64,000 nt of DNA from Candidatus Merdivicinus faecavium (GCA_018716285.1 DVKD01000039.1:1-64000); one strand, 5' to 3'. Numbered from the stretch's first letter, positions 25,912-35,626 are shown. Numbers and translations: made by a program. The notes: generated by a model not told the origin, from the letters alone.

Positions 25912-27201
25912 TCACGCCTTGTCGTCAGATTTTGTGGGAACCGGCTCCGTTTCCTTGGGCTTCGGTTCTGGTTTCCGCGCATAGCGCGAAATATTGAGGA
26001 TGACCCCCATCTGGGCAAGCAGCATGGTCAGCGCCGTGCCGCCCGAGCTGAAAAAGGGGAGCGAAATGCCGGTATTGGGGATGGAATTGGTCACAACGGC
26101 GATGTTTAGCAGCACCTGCCACCCCACCTGGGCGGTCAGCCCGATGGCGAGCATGCAGCCGAACTTATCCGGCGCCCGCATCGCGATCATAAAGCCTTCG
26201 TAGACGAAGAGGACAAAGAGCAGGATGATGACCATCGCCCCGACGAAGCCCAGCTCCTCACAGATGATGGAGAAGATCATATCGTTCATCGGTTCGGAGA
26301 CGTAGAGGTGCTTCTGGGTCGAGTTGCCGAGCCCCACCCCCATCAGCCCGCCTGAGCCGATGGCGTAAAGGCCCTGCGCCGTCTGCCATTTGGTGCCGGT
26401 GAGGTCGCCCTCCAGAGGGTTTAACCAGTTCTGGAACCGCTCCCCGACGTATGCGAATTTGTCAATGCCGCCTGAAACGAGCAGGAAGAGCGCAAGGCCC
26501 GCCGCGCCGATTCCGGCCAGGGCAAAAAACCAGCGGAGCTTGCTCCCGCCGATGAACATCATGGTGCAGCCGATCAGCAGCACGATGAGAAGGCCGGACA
26601 GGTGCCGCTGCAGGACCAGAAGCCCGAGGACCGGCACAATGATCATCCAAAAGGGGAGAAAGCCGTATTTTATCTGCTTCATCCGCTTATAGTTGGAAGC
26701 GATCAGGTGGGCGCAGAGAATCGCGACGGAAAATTTCATGATTTCGGACGGCTGGAAGGAGATCGGCCCGAGATAGACCCACCGCTTCGCCCCGTGGACG
26801 CCGTCAAACAGCAGGGCGGCGCACATGAGCCCCATCCCGCCGATATAAATCAGCCACTTGAATTTCCGCCAGATATGGTAATCGATATAGGAAGCGATAA
26901 ACATCGCGACCAGGCCGACTACGGCGAAGATCGTCTGACGGGTCACGTAGTAAAGACTGTCCCCCTCTTCCCGCAGGGCGGTCACATAGCTCGCGGAAAA
27001 GAGCATGATGAGCCCGATGGTCTGGAGGACGATGATGAGGAAAAAGAAGGAGACGTCCATCCTCCCGCGCGCCGGGCGTTCCTGCTGCTCCTCATTTTTG
27101 GCGCGGAAGGCGTCAAAATCCAGCCGCTTTCCCTGCGCGGGCTTTCTGCGTTTGACCGCGGATGAGTTCCGCGGGAGATTTCGGGTCCTGGAACTGGCCA
27201 A
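25912..27201 (-). CDS. ftsW: Lipid II polymerase FtsW (SEDS family)
   Basis: Septal peptidoglycan glycosyltransferase that works with the class B PBP. The product has a basic cytoplasmic tail of about 50 residues, then about ten transmembrane helices with SEDS features: FQPSEIMKFSVAIL, the LQRHLSGLL loop, and the C-terminal GISLPFFSSGGTAL, with the extracellular Asp/Glu region between. The start is taken as TTG 27201 (429 residues), seven bases after GGAGG. A SpoVE role in sporulation cannot be excluded by sequence, but the position in the dcw cluster favours FtsW. Confidence 0.92.
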   Translation of the reverse strand: MASSRTRNLPRNSSAVKRRKPAQGKRLDFDAFRAKNEEQQERPARGRMDVSFFFLIIVLQTIGLIMLFSASYVTALREEGDSLYYVTRQTIFAVVGLVAMFIASYIDYHIWRKFKWLIYIGGMGLMCAALLFDGVHGAKRWVYLGPISFQPSEIMKFSVAILCAHLIASNYKRMKQIKYGFLPFWMIIVPVLGLLVLQRHLSGLLIVLLIGCTMMFIGGSKLRWFFALAGIGAAGLALFLLVSGGIDKFAYVGERFQNWLNPLEGDLTGTKWQTAQGLYAIGSGGLMGVGLGNSTQKHLYVSEPMNDMIFSIICEELGFVGAMVIILLFVLFVYEGFMIAMRAPDKFGCMLAIGLTAQVGWQVLLNIAVVTNSIPNTGISLPFFSSGGTALTMLLAQMGVILNISRYARKPEPKPKETEPVPTKSDDKA

Positions 27202-27231
27202 ATAACCCCCTCCTTTCCACACAAAAGAATA

Positions 27232-28233
27232 TCAGATGTTGAAAACCGCCACGACCGAGATAATCCCGCCGAGCAGCGTGACCAGGGAGAAAACGCCGAC
27301 GATTTTCTTCTCGCTCCACCCGCACATCTCGAAATGGTGGTGGATGGGGCTCATTTTAAAGATGCGCTTGCCGGTGGTCTGGAAGCTGATGACCTGCAAA
27401 ACGACCGACAGCGCCTCGATCACGTAAATGATGCCGAAGGCGGCGATCAGCACCGGGAGATTGATTCCAAAGCCGAGGGCCAGCACCGACCCGCCGAGAA
27501 ACATGGAACCGGTGTCCCCCATGAAGACCTTGGCGGGATAGAAGTTATAGATGAGGAAGCCGAGCAGGCCGCCCGCCAGCGCGCCGGCGTAAAGGCCCAT
27601 CCCGTCCAGCTGCAAAAGCCCCGCCATCGCGAGCACCGCAAGGCAGACGATAAAGGTCACCGACCCGGCCAGACCGTCGATGCCGTCTGTCAGGTTGACG
27701 GCGTTGGAGACAAAGAGGATGACCAGCACCATCAGCGGGTAATAGAAGAGCCCGAAATCGATCTGCCCGAAGAAGGGGAAAATAACCGTTGTCGAGGTGT
27801 CCCCCGCGAGATAGATGGTGGCAAGATAGGCCGCGGCTGCAAGCAGCTGCATGGCGAGCTTCTGCTTGGCGCGCAGCCCGAGGTTCTGCTTTTTGACATC
27901 CTTGATGTAGTCGTCCAAAAAGCCGATGAACCCGCAGGCGAGCGCAAGCCCCAGCCCCCCGAAAAGCTTCGCGTTGTTGACGACGCTCAGAGAGGCGGCG
28001 CCGTCCGCGGCCAGAAGGATAAAGCCGGCCGCAATTCCCGCGACGGTCCCGAAGATGAACAAAAACCCGCCCATATTCGGGGTGCCCTGCTTTTTCTTGT
28101 GCCAGGTGGGGCCGATCTCCTTGATGGTCTGCCCAAATTTGATCCTGCGCAGAAAGGGGATCAGGAACTTTCCTGTGATCGCGCTGACCGCGAAGGCGAT
28201 AACCGCTGCGGCCGCAATGCTGATATTCTCCAT
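27232..28233 (-). CDS. mraY: Phospho-N-acetylmuramoyl-pentapeptide transferase
   Basis: Integral membrane enzyme that transfers phospho-MurNAc-pentapeptide to undecaprenyl phosphate, giving lipid I. The 333-residue, ten-helix protein has the conserved GTPNMGG loop, LDDYIKDVKKQN, NAVNLTDGIDGLA with the catalytic Asp residues, FMGDTGS and the HHHFE motif MSPIHHHFEMCGWSE. The ribosome site is weak. murD, which usually follows mraY, is absent: the next gene is ftsW, 30 bases on. Confidence 0.97.
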   Translation of the reverse strand: MENISIAAAAVIAFAVSAITGKFLIPFLRRIKFGQTIKEIGPTWHKKKQGTPNMGGFLFIFGTVAGIAAGFILLAADGAASLSVVNNAKLFGGLGLALACGFIGFLDDYIKDVKKQNLGLRAKQKLAMQLLAAAAYLATIYLAGDTSTTVIFPFFGQIDFGLFYYPLMVLVILFVSNAVNLTDGIDGLAGSVTFIVCLAVLAMAGLLQLDGMGLYAGALAGGLLGFLIYNFYPAKVFMGDTGSMFLGGSVLALGFGINLPVLIAAFGIIYVIEALSVVLQVISFQTTGKRIFKMSPIHHHFEMCGWSEKKIVGVFSLVTLLGGIISVVAVFNI

Positions 28234-28264
28234 ACTGTCTACCCTGCTTCCAATATTTTTTCCG

Positions 28265-29635
28265 TCAGTGCTCGAGCTTGATGCCGTGCACCGCCTCGAT
28301 GACCTCCTCGAGCCGCATCCCGCGGCTTGCCTTATACAGGACGGCGTCGCCCGGCCTCAGCCAGACGCGGAGGTACGAGGCCATCTCCTCCCGCGTCTCA
28401 AAGCGGCGGGTGAGGAGGTGGCGGGACGCGAGGGCGCTTTCCTCCATCGCCCCGGCGTGCTCGCCGATGACAAAAAGCGCGTCGATTTGATTTCTGGCGA
28501 CATACCGCCCGACCTTGCGGTGCATCTCCTCGGCAAAGCTGCCCAGCTCGAGCATCTCCCCGAGCACGGCGACCCGGCGCTTGGCCTTGCGGAAGCCGTC
28601 CAGCACGCTCAGCGAGGCTTTCATCGAGTCGGGGCTCGCGTTATAGCAGTCGGCGATCACCGTGATCCCGTTGGGAAGGCGGATGATGTTCTGCCGCATC
28701 GCGGAGGGGGCGTAGGTCCTGAGACCCTCGACGATATCGTCCGGGCTCATCCCGGCCGCCAGCCCGACCGAAAAGGCGGCCAGGGCGTTGTAGACGTTGT
28801 GCCGGCCGAGGACCGGGATCATGGCGGTCACCATTTTGCCGTAAAACCGGATCCCAAAGATGGTGCAGCCGTCCTGCTCCCGGATATTGACCGCCTGCAC
28901 GTCGGCGGTACTGGAATCGATGCCATAATAAATAATATCCCGTTCCAGCTGGTTGTATACCTCGGCAAGCAGCTTATCGTCCGCATTGAGGACGAGCGGC
29001 GCCGTGCTGCTCATCCCTTCGGTGATCTCGAGCTTTGCTTTCAGGATGTTTTCCTTGCTGCCCAGATTCTCGATATGGGAAACGCCGATGTTGGTGATGA
29101 CCCCGACGCTCGGGCGGGCGGCCCGGGTCAGGAGGGAGATTTCCCCCGCGTGGGACATCCCCATCTCGATGACTGCGTTTTTGTAGCTCGAATCCAGCCG
29201 GAAAATGGTCTTGGGCAGGCCGATGCCGTTGTTTAAGTTGCCCATCGTCTTGAGGGTCCGCCCGCTCATCTGAAGGACCGAGCAGATCATGTCCTTTGTG
29301 GAGGTTTTGCCCACACTCCCGGTCACCCCGACCACAAAGGTGTGGAAAAGCCCCCGGTACCACCGGGCCAGCTCGATGAGGGCGCTTCGGGTGGAGGCGA
29401 CCTGCAAAACCGGGATGCCGACCGGGAGCGGGCGTTCGCCCAGAACCGCGGCGGCGCCCAGTTCCTCCGCCTTGGGGGCGAAGTCGTGCCCGTCAAAGCG
29501 CTCCCCTTTGATTGCGACAAAGAGGGCGCCGGGCGTCACCTGCGAGGTATCGGTGACAATGTTTGAAATGGCACAGTCGGCGGGACAGTCGGTCCGGAGC
29601 GCCTGCGCGATCTGCCGCAGCTGAATGGATTCCAA
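28265..29635 (-). CDS. murF: UDP-MurNAc-tripeptide:D-Ala-D-Ala ligase
   Basis: Adds D-Ala-D-Ala to complete the UDP-MurNAc-pentapeptide. The 456-residue Mur ligase has an N-terminal MurE/F-type domain, the ATP loop VVGVTGSVGKTSTKDM, the EMGMSHAGEI segment, NIGVSHIENLGS, and the C-terminal domain with DCYNASPDSMKASL. The start is TTG 29635, six bases after a GGGGGG ribosome site. It lies 18 bases after murE. Confidence 0.96.
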   Translation of the reverse strand: MESIQLRQIAQALRTDCPADCAISNIVTDTSQVTPGALFVAIKGERFDGHDFAPKAEELGAAAVLGERPLPVGIPVLQVASTRSALIELARWYRGLFHTFVVGVTGSVGKTSTKDMICSVLQMSGRTLKTMGNLNNGIGLPKTIFRLDSSYKNAVIEMGMSHAGEISLLTRAARPSVGVITNIGVSHIENLGSKENILKAKLEITEGMSSTAPLVLNADDKLLAEVYNQLERDIIYYGIDSSTADVQAVNIREQDGCTIFGIRFYGKMVTAMIPVLGRHNVYNALAAFSVGLAAGMSPDDIVEGLRTYAPSAMRQNIIRLPNGITVIADCYNASPDSMKASLSVLDGFRKAKRRVAVLGEMLELGSFAEEMHRKVGRYVARNQIDALFVIGEHAGAMEESALASRHLLTRRFETREEMASYLRVWLRPGDAVLYKASRGMRLEEVIEAVHGIKLEH

Positions 29636-29653
29636 CAGGAACCCCCCTTTCTT

Positions 29654-31105
29654 TTACGCTTCCTTCGCCTTGCGGGCGGCGACAGCCTCCGCGACGATCT
29701 CGCGCTCGTCAAAATGGAATTTTTCATGGCCGATGATCTGGTAATCCTCGTGCCCTTTGCCGCAGAGGACGATGGTGTCCCCGGGAAGGGCGGTATCAAT
29801 CGCGCGGAAGATGGCTTCCCGCCGGTTGACGATGACCTCATAGGGGGTGCCGTGCCCCTCGACGCCGGGCAGGATCTCGGCGATGATGGCTTCCGGATCC
29901 TCGGTGCGGGGGTTGTCGGAGGTGACGTAGACGTAATCCGCCCACTTGGCGGCAGCCTCCCCCATCAGGGGGCGCTTGGTGCGGTCGCGGTCCCCGCCGC
30001 AGCCGAAGAGGGCGACGAGCCGCCCTTTGACCGTCTCTTTTAAGGCGGAGAGGATGTTCTCCATCGCGTCGGGGCTGTGGGCGTAGTCGCTGATGACGGT
30101 GAAATCCATCCCGGTGGGGAGGATCTCGTTGCGCCCGCGCGCGCCTGCGACGACCGAGAGAGTCCCGGCGATGGTGTTGAGGCAGACGCCGAGCGCGAGG
30201 CAGGCGCCCATTGCCGCGAGTGCATTTTTCACCGAGAAATTGCCCGGCATCCCGAAGTGGATCCGGCTCTCGACGCCGCGGTAGGCGTAGCGGAAGTCGA
30301 CCGCATCGACGTGGTGACTGACCTCAAAGGCATTGAGCTCCCCCCTCCCCTCCATCGAGAAGCCGAGGACAGGGCAGGAGATCTCGCCGGCCAGGCGCTG
30401 CCCCCAGCTGTCGTCCATGTTGACGACGGCCGTGTCGCAGACCGCAAAGAGCTTCTTTTTGGCCTGGTAATAGGCTTCCATCGTCCCGTGGTAGTCGAGA
30501 TGCTCGTGGCTTAAGTTTGTGAAAACAGCGGCCTCGTAGTGCGCGTCCCCGATCCGGTTCTGGTCGAGGGCGTGGGAAGAGACCTCCATCACGCAGTACT
30601 CGCAGCCGGTCTTTACCATCTCGGCAAAAAGGGCTTCCAGCTCGAGGGCGTCGGGGGTCGTCTTGTCGGCGGGGAGGATTTTGTCCCCGATCTCATTCTG
30701 GATGGTGCCGATGAGCCCGACCTTTTTGCCGGCGGCGACCAGGATCTGTTTGATGAGGTAGGATACGGTCGACTTGCCCTTGGTGCCGGTCACGCCGATG
30801 AGGCGGAGCCTGCGGGAGGGGTTGCCGTACCAGTTTGCCGCCATCCGGCTGTAGGCCGCGTGGGTATCCGGGACAAGGATCTGGCAGGAAAGGCCGAGAT
30901 CCTGTTCACAGACGACGGCCAGCGCCCCCTTTTCGAGGGCGGAGGCCGCATAATCATGCCCGTCGGCTGCCGTGCCGGCGATGCAGACAAAGACGCTGCC
31001 GGGCACGACCTTGCGGGAATCGCTGGTCATTCCGGAAACCTCGCAGCCGGCAAGGGCAGCGGGAAGGTTTCCGGGGATATGCGCAACAAGTTCGGAAAGC
31101 TTCAT
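29654..31105 (-). CDS. murE: UDP-MurNAc-L-Ala-D-Glu:meso-DAP ligase
   Basis: Adds the third amino acid of the peptidoglycan stem. The 483-residue protein has the nucleotide loop VTGTKGKSTVSYL, the EVSSHALDQNRIG segment, the carbamylated-Lys region, and the specificity motif TSDNPRTEDP. DNPR in this position is characteristic of meso-diaminopimelate ligases rather than lysine-adding enzymes, so the wall is predicted to be of the A1gamma DAP type. The start at 31105 follows AAGGA by ten bases. Confidence 0.95.
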   Translation of the reverse strand: MKLSELVAHIPGNLPAALAGCEVSGMTSDSRKVVPGSVFVCIAGTAADGHDYAASALEKGALAVVCEQDLGLSCQILVPDTHAAYSRMAANWYGNPSRRLRLIGVTGTKGKSTVSYLIKQILVAAGKKVGLIGTIQNEIGDKILPADKTTPDALELEALFAEMVKTGCEYCVMEVSSHALDQNRIGDAHYEAAVFTNLSHEHLDYHGTMEAYYQAKKKLFAVCDTAVVNMDDSWGQRLAGEISCPVLGFSMEGRGELNAFEVSHHVDAVDFRYAYRGVESRIHFGMPGNFSVKNALAAMGACLALGVCLNTIAGTLSVVAGARGRNEILPTGMDFTVISDYAHSPDAMENILSALKETVKGRLVALFGCGGDRDRTKRPLMGEAAAKWADYVYVTSDNPRTEDPEAIIAEILPGVEGHGTPYEVIVNRREAIFRAIDTALPGDTIVLCGKGHEDYQIIGHEKFHFDEREIVAEAVAARKAKEA

Positions 31106-31136
31106 AATCACTCGTTCCTTTCTGATCCGCGGCGGA

Positions 31137-33422
31137 CTACTCGCCGTCCTCGCCCTCAATGAGGCACTCGATTGTGACGACGGTGCCCCTGGCGACCGAC
31201 GCGCCCGCCTCGGTATCCTGGCTGCTCACCCGGGCGCGGCTGTTCTGGGCGGCGCCGCCGGTGATGCGGATATTTAGGCCCGCGTTGGTCAGGATCTGGT
31301 TCGCCTGAGACGGGGTAAGGCCGACCACGTTGGGAACGGTGGTCATTTCCGTCTCCCGGTCGTCGGTGTAAATGATGATATTGCTGCCGGTCGCAACCTT
31401 TGTGCCGGAAGCGGGATACATGCTGACAACGGTCTTGCCTTCGCCGATGATGGTGCTCTCGAGCCCTTTGACCCGGAGCTTGCTCTGCGCGGCGAGCGGG
31501 TCGGTGCCGATAAGGCCGCCGGGTACGGAGACGTCCTGGGTCTTGGCCTCTTCCTCCGAATACTGCGGCTGGATGCCGAGATACGGGAGCAGGTCGGCCA
31601 TCAGGGAGGCGACGGTCGGCGCAACGACGGTGTTGGCGTATTCCGCGCCGGAGGTCGCTTCATCGACCAGGACGAGGGCCGCGACCTGCGGATCGTCGAC
31701 AGGGGCAAAAACAAAGTAGGAGAAGATGTAGACGTCCTCTTCCTTGTTGAGCTTCTGGGCGGTACCGGACTTGCCGCCGATGCGGTAGCCCTTCACATAG
31801 GCGTTGGAGCCGCCGTTTGCCGCGACGACCTGCTCAAGGGCCAGGCACATCGCCTCAGAGGTTTCCTCCGAAATGACCTGCCGGCGCACCTCGGTGCCGG
31901 TCTCCTCGACGATATTGCCGTCCGAATCCAGGACCTTGCTGACGATGTGGGGGGTGAGCAGCTTGCCTCCGTTGACGACAGCTGCCGCCGCAGTGAGCAT
32001 CTGGATGGGGGTAACGGTGTTGGACTGACCAAAGGAGCAGGACGCGAGGCTGACCGCGTTGAGCTGCTCGGCGGTGTAGTAGCTGTTCTGCGCCTCCGCA
32101 GGGAGGTCAATGCCGGTCTTTTCGGTCAGGCCGAAGGCGTCGAAGTACTTAAAGAAGCGGTCCGCACCCAGCGAGTTGCCGATGGCAATAAAGGCGGGGT
32201 TACAGGAATTGACGACTGCTTCGGTAAAACTCTGGAGGCCGTGGCCGGAATGGTCATGGCAGTGGATTGGGCGGGGCCAGCCGGGCACCATGACCGATCC
32301 GGTGCAGTTATAGCTGGAATTCAGCGTCGCAGCGCCTTCCTCGAGGGCGGCGGAGGCGGTTACCACCTTGAAGACCGAACCGGGCTCGTAAATATCGGTA
32401 ACGGCCTTATTCTTCCACTGCTTCTCCTGGGCGGCGACCCGGGTGGCGTCCTTTTCCTCCCCATCGGGCATGGCGTCGATCTCGGCTCTCGTTTCCTCAT
32501 CAGCGATCACGAGCGGGTCGTTGAGGTCAAAGCTTGGCATCGAAGCCATCGCCAGAATCCCGCCGGTGTTGAGGTCCATGACGATGCCGGCCGCGCCCTC
32601 CTGCGGCGCATGCTGGGCGATGGTCGCGTCCAGGGCCTTTTCGAGGTAGTGCTGGGCGACCTGGTCGATGGTGAGGACGAGGGAATAGCCGTCCTGAGCG
32701 GGGTAGTACTGCTCATATCCGGCGTCAAGCTTTTCGCCGTTTGCGTTTTTGGCCGAGATCTGGCGGCCCGGAGTGCCGGAAAGGTACTCGTCATATTCCG
32801 CCTCGATGCCGTAAACGCCCTGGTTGTCGTAGTTGGTAAAGCCGATGACGCTGGAAGCGAGATCGTCGTAGGGGTAGAAGCGCTTGGTGTTGACCATCAG
32901 GTAGATTCCGCCGATATCGTTGTCGGCGACAAACTCTGACACCTCGTCCGCAACCGATTTGACCACCTTGCGCTTGACCTCGCGGTACATGCTTTCGGTG
33001 TGGCTGAGATGCTCGACGATCGTCTCGGCGTCCACCTCCAAAATCTCGCAGAGCCCGTCGATGAGGGTCTGCTCATACGCCTCCTTTTCGGCGGCGGTGG
33101 CGGGCCGCGTCCCGTTTTCGGCCGTCTCGTCCTCGACTCTCAGCTCGTCCTGCGCCTGATAAAATTCCTTGGGCGAGAGGACGACGTCCCAAACTGTCGC
33201 GCTTTGGGCGAGGACGTTCATATTGCAGTCATAAATTGAGCCGCGGTTGGCAGTGATGGACACATCCCGCAGCTGCTGATCCGCTGCTGCTGCGCGGAGC
33301 TCATCGCCGGTGACCAGCGAGCGGTATACGAGGTTTGCAACAATCCATCCCAAAAAAAGGGCCATCAGACTGCAAAGCACGATCGTCCGCAGCTTGAGTT
33401 TTTTGTTTGCACCGTCAGCCAT
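31137..33422 (-). CDS. PASTA-domain class B penicillin-binding protein
   Basis: Transpeptidase that crosslinks peptidoglycan. The 761-residue protein has a cytoplasmic tail, one transmembrane helix (about 12-32), a dimerisation/pedestal domain, and a transpeptidase domain with S349-V-F-K352 (nucleophile Ser349), S406-C-N408 and K551-S-G. Two PASTA domains follow, at about 631-688 and 693-756. It could be the vegetative division PBP (FtsI/PBP2B) or sporulation-specific SpoVD; both share this layout, and as the only PBP here beside ftsL and ftsW, the division role is more likely. The start at 33422 follows AAAGGAG. Confidence 0.93.
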   Translation of the reverse strand: MADGANKKLKLRTIVLCSLMALFLGWIVANLVYRSLVTGDELRAAAADQQLRDVSITANRGSIYDCNMNVLAQSATVWDVVLSPKEFYQAQDELRVEDETAENGTRPATAAEKEAYEQTLIDGLCEILEVDAETIVEHLSHTESMYREVKRKVVKSVADEVSEFVADNDIGGIYLMVNTKRFYPYDDLASSVIGFTNYDNQGVYGIEAEYDEYLSGTPGRQISAKNANGEKLDAGYEQYYPAQDGYSLVLTIDQVAQHYLEKALDATIAQHAPQEGAAGIVMDLNTGGILAMASMPSFDLNDPLVIADEETRAEIDAMPDGEEKDATRVAAQEKQWKNKAVTDIYEPGSVFKVVTASAALEEGAATLNSSYNCTGSVMVPGWPRPIHCHDHSGHGLQSFTEAVVNSCNPAFIAIGNSLGADRFFKYFDAFGLTEKTGIDLPAEAQNSYYTAEQLNAVSLASCSFGQSNTVTPIQMLTAAAAVVNGGKLLTPHIVSKVLDSDGNIVEETGTEVRRQVISEETSEAMCLALEQVVAANGGSNAYVKGYRIGGKSGTAQKLNKEEDVYIFSYFVFAPVDDPQVAALVLVDEATSGAEYANTVVAPTVASLMADLLPYLGIQPQYSEEEAKTQDVSVPGGLIGTDPLAAQSKLRVKGLESTIIGEGKTVVSMYPASGTKVATGSNIIIYTDDRETEMTTVPNVVGLTPSQANQILTNAGLNIRITGGAAQNSRARVSSQDTEAGASVARGTVVTIECLIEGEDGE

Positions 33423-33579
33423 AGGCAAAATGCTCCTTTCTTCTGATAACAACAAGAGGTCAAGATCTCACATCTCAACCTCCCTGTCAATTGATATGTA
33501 TGGAGGAATCCGCGGTTTTATACCGCTTCCCCGGATTTATCAGGCAAACCAGGGTGCGGCCGTCTTCGGTATTCCGTTT

Positions 33580-34056
33580 TCAGTTCCCGCCTGCGGCCGT
33601 TCCGTCAAAAAGATCCTGCACGTATTCCACGATCCGCTCGAAGAAATTTAAGTCCTTCTCAGCGGCTTCCACCCGGTTTTCACGCTCAAGCTGCACATAG
33701 GTGACCTGCGATCCGTCCGGTTTGACCATCCCATATTCGCCGACCGCTTTTTCCTCGATCTCCTTTAAGGACATTTTGCCCTCAAGGTCGGTCTGCATCC
33801 GCACGTTTTCGGCTTCCAGGACATTCAGCTGCTGCTCAGCTTCGTTGATCGCGCCATTGAGCTCGGTCAGGACCACCTGACTGTACAGAAAGATGAAGCC
33901 CATTGTCAGGGCCAGCACCGCGAAAACAACGATTTTGGCGGGATGGACAGTCTTTTCCTGCCTTTTGACAGTTAAATTAGGACTGGGGTTTGCCGCTGTG
34001 CCGGAAGGCTGCTCGAACCGTTCCAGATCGTAAGCCAAATTGGTGTTCGTTGCCAT
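33580..34056 (-). CDS. ftsL: Cell division protein FtsL
   Basis: Small bitopic divisome protein that pairs with DivIC and DivIB and activates FtsW and the PBP. The 158-residue product has a cytoplasmic tail of about 40 residues, one transmembrane helix (about 42-62), then a heptad-like coiled coil (ELNGAINEAEQQLNVLEAENVRM) and a C-terminal amphipathic segment. Sequence conservation in FtsL is low; the call rests on topology and position between rsmH and the PBP. Six bases separate it from the rsmH stop. Confidence 0.88.
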   Translation of the reverse strand: MATNTNLAYDLERFEQPSGTAANPSPNLTVKRQEKTVHPAKIVVFAVLALTMGFIFLYSQVVLTELNGAINEAEQQLNVLEAENVRMQTDLEGKMSLKEIEEKAVGEYGMVKPDGSQVTYVQLERENRVEAAEKDLNFFERIVEYVQDLFDGTAAGGN

Positions 34057-34062
34057 GATGCA

Positions 34063-35037
34063 TCAACCCTCTCTGCATAATTCAGTGGAAGATGGGCCGT
34101 CAGTTTCGCGGTCCTTGATTTTTTCAATCACGCGAAGTTTCGCGCTCTGGCTGCGGCGGTTGCGGGCAAGCTCTTCCTCGGAAGGGAGAAGCGGCTTGCG
34201 GAAGGGCAGCCGCCCCTCCGGGGTATGTCCGCAGACGCAGACGGGGAAATCGGGCGGGCAGATACAGCCTTTGCAGAGGGCCGCAAACTTCTGCTTTACC
34301 ATCCGATCCTCCAGCGAGTGGAAGGTAATGATCGCAAGCCGTCCGCCCGGCTTTAAGGCGTCAAAAGCGGCGTCGATGCCCTGAGAGAGGGCGTCCAGTT
34401 CGGAATTGACCGCGATGCGCAGCGCCTGGAAGGAACGCTTGCAGGGGTTCTTCTCCCGCCTGGCCGCGGCGGGCATCGATGCCTTGATGATCTCCGCCAG
34501 CTCGAGGGTCGTTTCAATCGGCTTCTCGGCGCGGCGGCGCGCGATATTCTGCGCAATCCTCCCGGCGTACCGCTCTTCTCCAAACTCTCTGAAAATGCGC
34601 GAGAGCTCGTCCGGCGGACTTTCATTGACCAAATCGCGGGCACTGATCCCCTCCTTGGACATCCGCATATCGAGCGGCGCGTCTTTCAGATAGGAAAACC
34701 CCCGCTCCGCGGTGTCGAGCTGGTAGGAGGAAATGCCAAGATCAAGCAGCACCCCATCCACCCGGTCGACGCCGAGGGAATCCAGGGCCTGCCGCATATT
34801 GCGGAAATTGATGTGGACAACCTGTGCGTTCGGGTAAGCGGCGAGCCGCTCCCGCGCTGTGCGGACCGCATCCGGATCCTGGTCCAGGGCGATGAGCCGC
34901 CCGGTGGTCAGGCGCTTTGCAATCTCGGAGGAATGCCCCGCTCCGCCGGCGGTCCCGTCCACATAGGTGCCGCCGGGCTTGATATCCAGCCCGTCCATGC
35001 ATTCGTTCAGCATAACCGGGATGTGCTGAAATTCCAT
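34063..35037 (-). CDS. rsmH: 16S rRNA (cytosine-1402-N4)-methyltransferase
   Basis: Methylates C1402 in the ribosomal P site using S-adenosylmethionine. The 324-residue Rossmann protein has HIPVMLNECMDGL, the SAM loop YVDGTAGGAGHSSEI, ALDQDPDAV, LLDLGISSYQLD and the C-terminal TFHSLEDRMVKQKF. A Cys-rich segment (CKGCICPPDFPVCVCG) is normal for Firmicutes RsmH. The start follows AGGAGG. It is the second gene of the dcw cluster, as in most bacteria. Confidence 0.97.
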   Translation of the reverse strand: MEFQHIPVMLNECMDGLDIKPGGTYVDGTAGGAGHSSEIAKRLTTGRLIALDQDPDAVRTARERLAAYPNAQVVHINFRNMRQALDSLGVDRVDGVLLDLGISSYQLDTAERGFSYLKDAPLDMRMSKEGISARDLVNESPPDELSRIFREFGEERYAGRIAQNIARRRAEKPIETTLELAEIIKASMPAAARREKNPCKRSFQALRIAVNSELDALSQGIDAAFDALKPGGRLAIITFHSLEDRMVKQKFAALCKGCICPPDFPVCVCGHTPEGRLPFRKPLLPSEEELARNRRSQSAKLRVIEKIKDRETDGPSSTELCREG

Positions 35038-35098
35038 ACTGCCTCCTGCTGCCGGTCCGCAGCGGCCGGCGCCTTCTTTTTCTGTACGGCGCGCCGGC

Positions 35099-35521
35099 CT
35101 AGAAGCCGACCATCTGGATGAGCTCTTTGATTCTCTGTGCGCTCATCGCCTGCTTGGTCCGCTCCCACTCCTGCTTGCTCCAGATTTCACAGCGGTTGTC
35201 CGAACCGATCACCATGACCTCCTTTTCGGGGCCGATATGGTCCCGCAGGCCTTGCGGGATGACGATTCTCCCCTGCTTGTCCGGCTCCACTTCGGCAGCC
35301 GTAGAAAACAGGTAACGCTGGAGCTCTGCCGCCTGGTAGGCCGGAAGGGCGCGCAGCTTCTCCCGCTTGCGGTCCCATTCCTCGAGCGGATAGACGCAAA
35401 GGCAGGGATCCCCCAGCCCTTTTGCGACGACAAAACGCTCGCCCAGGTCTTCGCGGAGTTTGGCGGGGAAATTCAAACGCCCTTTGAGATCCATGCTGCA
35501 TGGAAATTCGCCGATCAGCAT
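35099..35521 (-). CDS. mraZ: Transcriptional regulator MraZ
   Basis: AbrB-like DNA-binding protein that represses its own cluster. The 140-residue protein has two MraZ repeats, each with the DxKGR core: SMDLKGRLNFPAKLRE near residue 10 and EPDKQGRIVIPQGLRD near 80. It is the first gene of the dcw cluster, with a promoter at 35627-35655 and GGTG repeats between promoter and gene that should be its binding boxes. It ends with TAG. Confidence 0.96.
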   Translation of the reverse strand: MLIGEFPCSMDLKGRLNFPAKLREDLGERFVVAKGLGDPCLCVYPLEEWDRKREKLRALPAYQAAELQRYLFSTAAEVEPDKQGRIVIPQGLRDHIGPEKEVMVIGSDNRCEIWSKQEWERTKQAMSAQRIKELIQMVGF

Positions 35522-35591
35522 CCCGCCGCACTCCTTTCACGGAAGAAACGCGCCATTCGGCTCATTTTTCCCGCAATTTCGTGGTTGTATT

Positions 35592-35615
35592 CACCATTTT
35601 ACACCGCTGTTCACC
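35592..35615 (-). promoter_or_regulatory. Probable MraZ operator, three GGTG boxes
   Basis: On the minus strand GGTG occurs at 35612-35615, 35602-35605 and 35592-35595, exactly ten bases apart, each within a similar ten-base unit (GTGGTGAACA, GCGGTGTAAA, ATGGTGAATA). Regularly spaced direct repeats just downstream of the promoter are the known arrangement for MraZ autorepression. Confidence 0.75.
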
Positions 35616-35626
35616 ACTACCATTCC

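Noticed and set aside
34063-34450. Tandem promoter inside rsmH for ftsL
   Set aside because: No convincing -35/-10 pair with 16-18 base spacing was found upstream of ftsL; six bases separate the genes, which fits one transcript.
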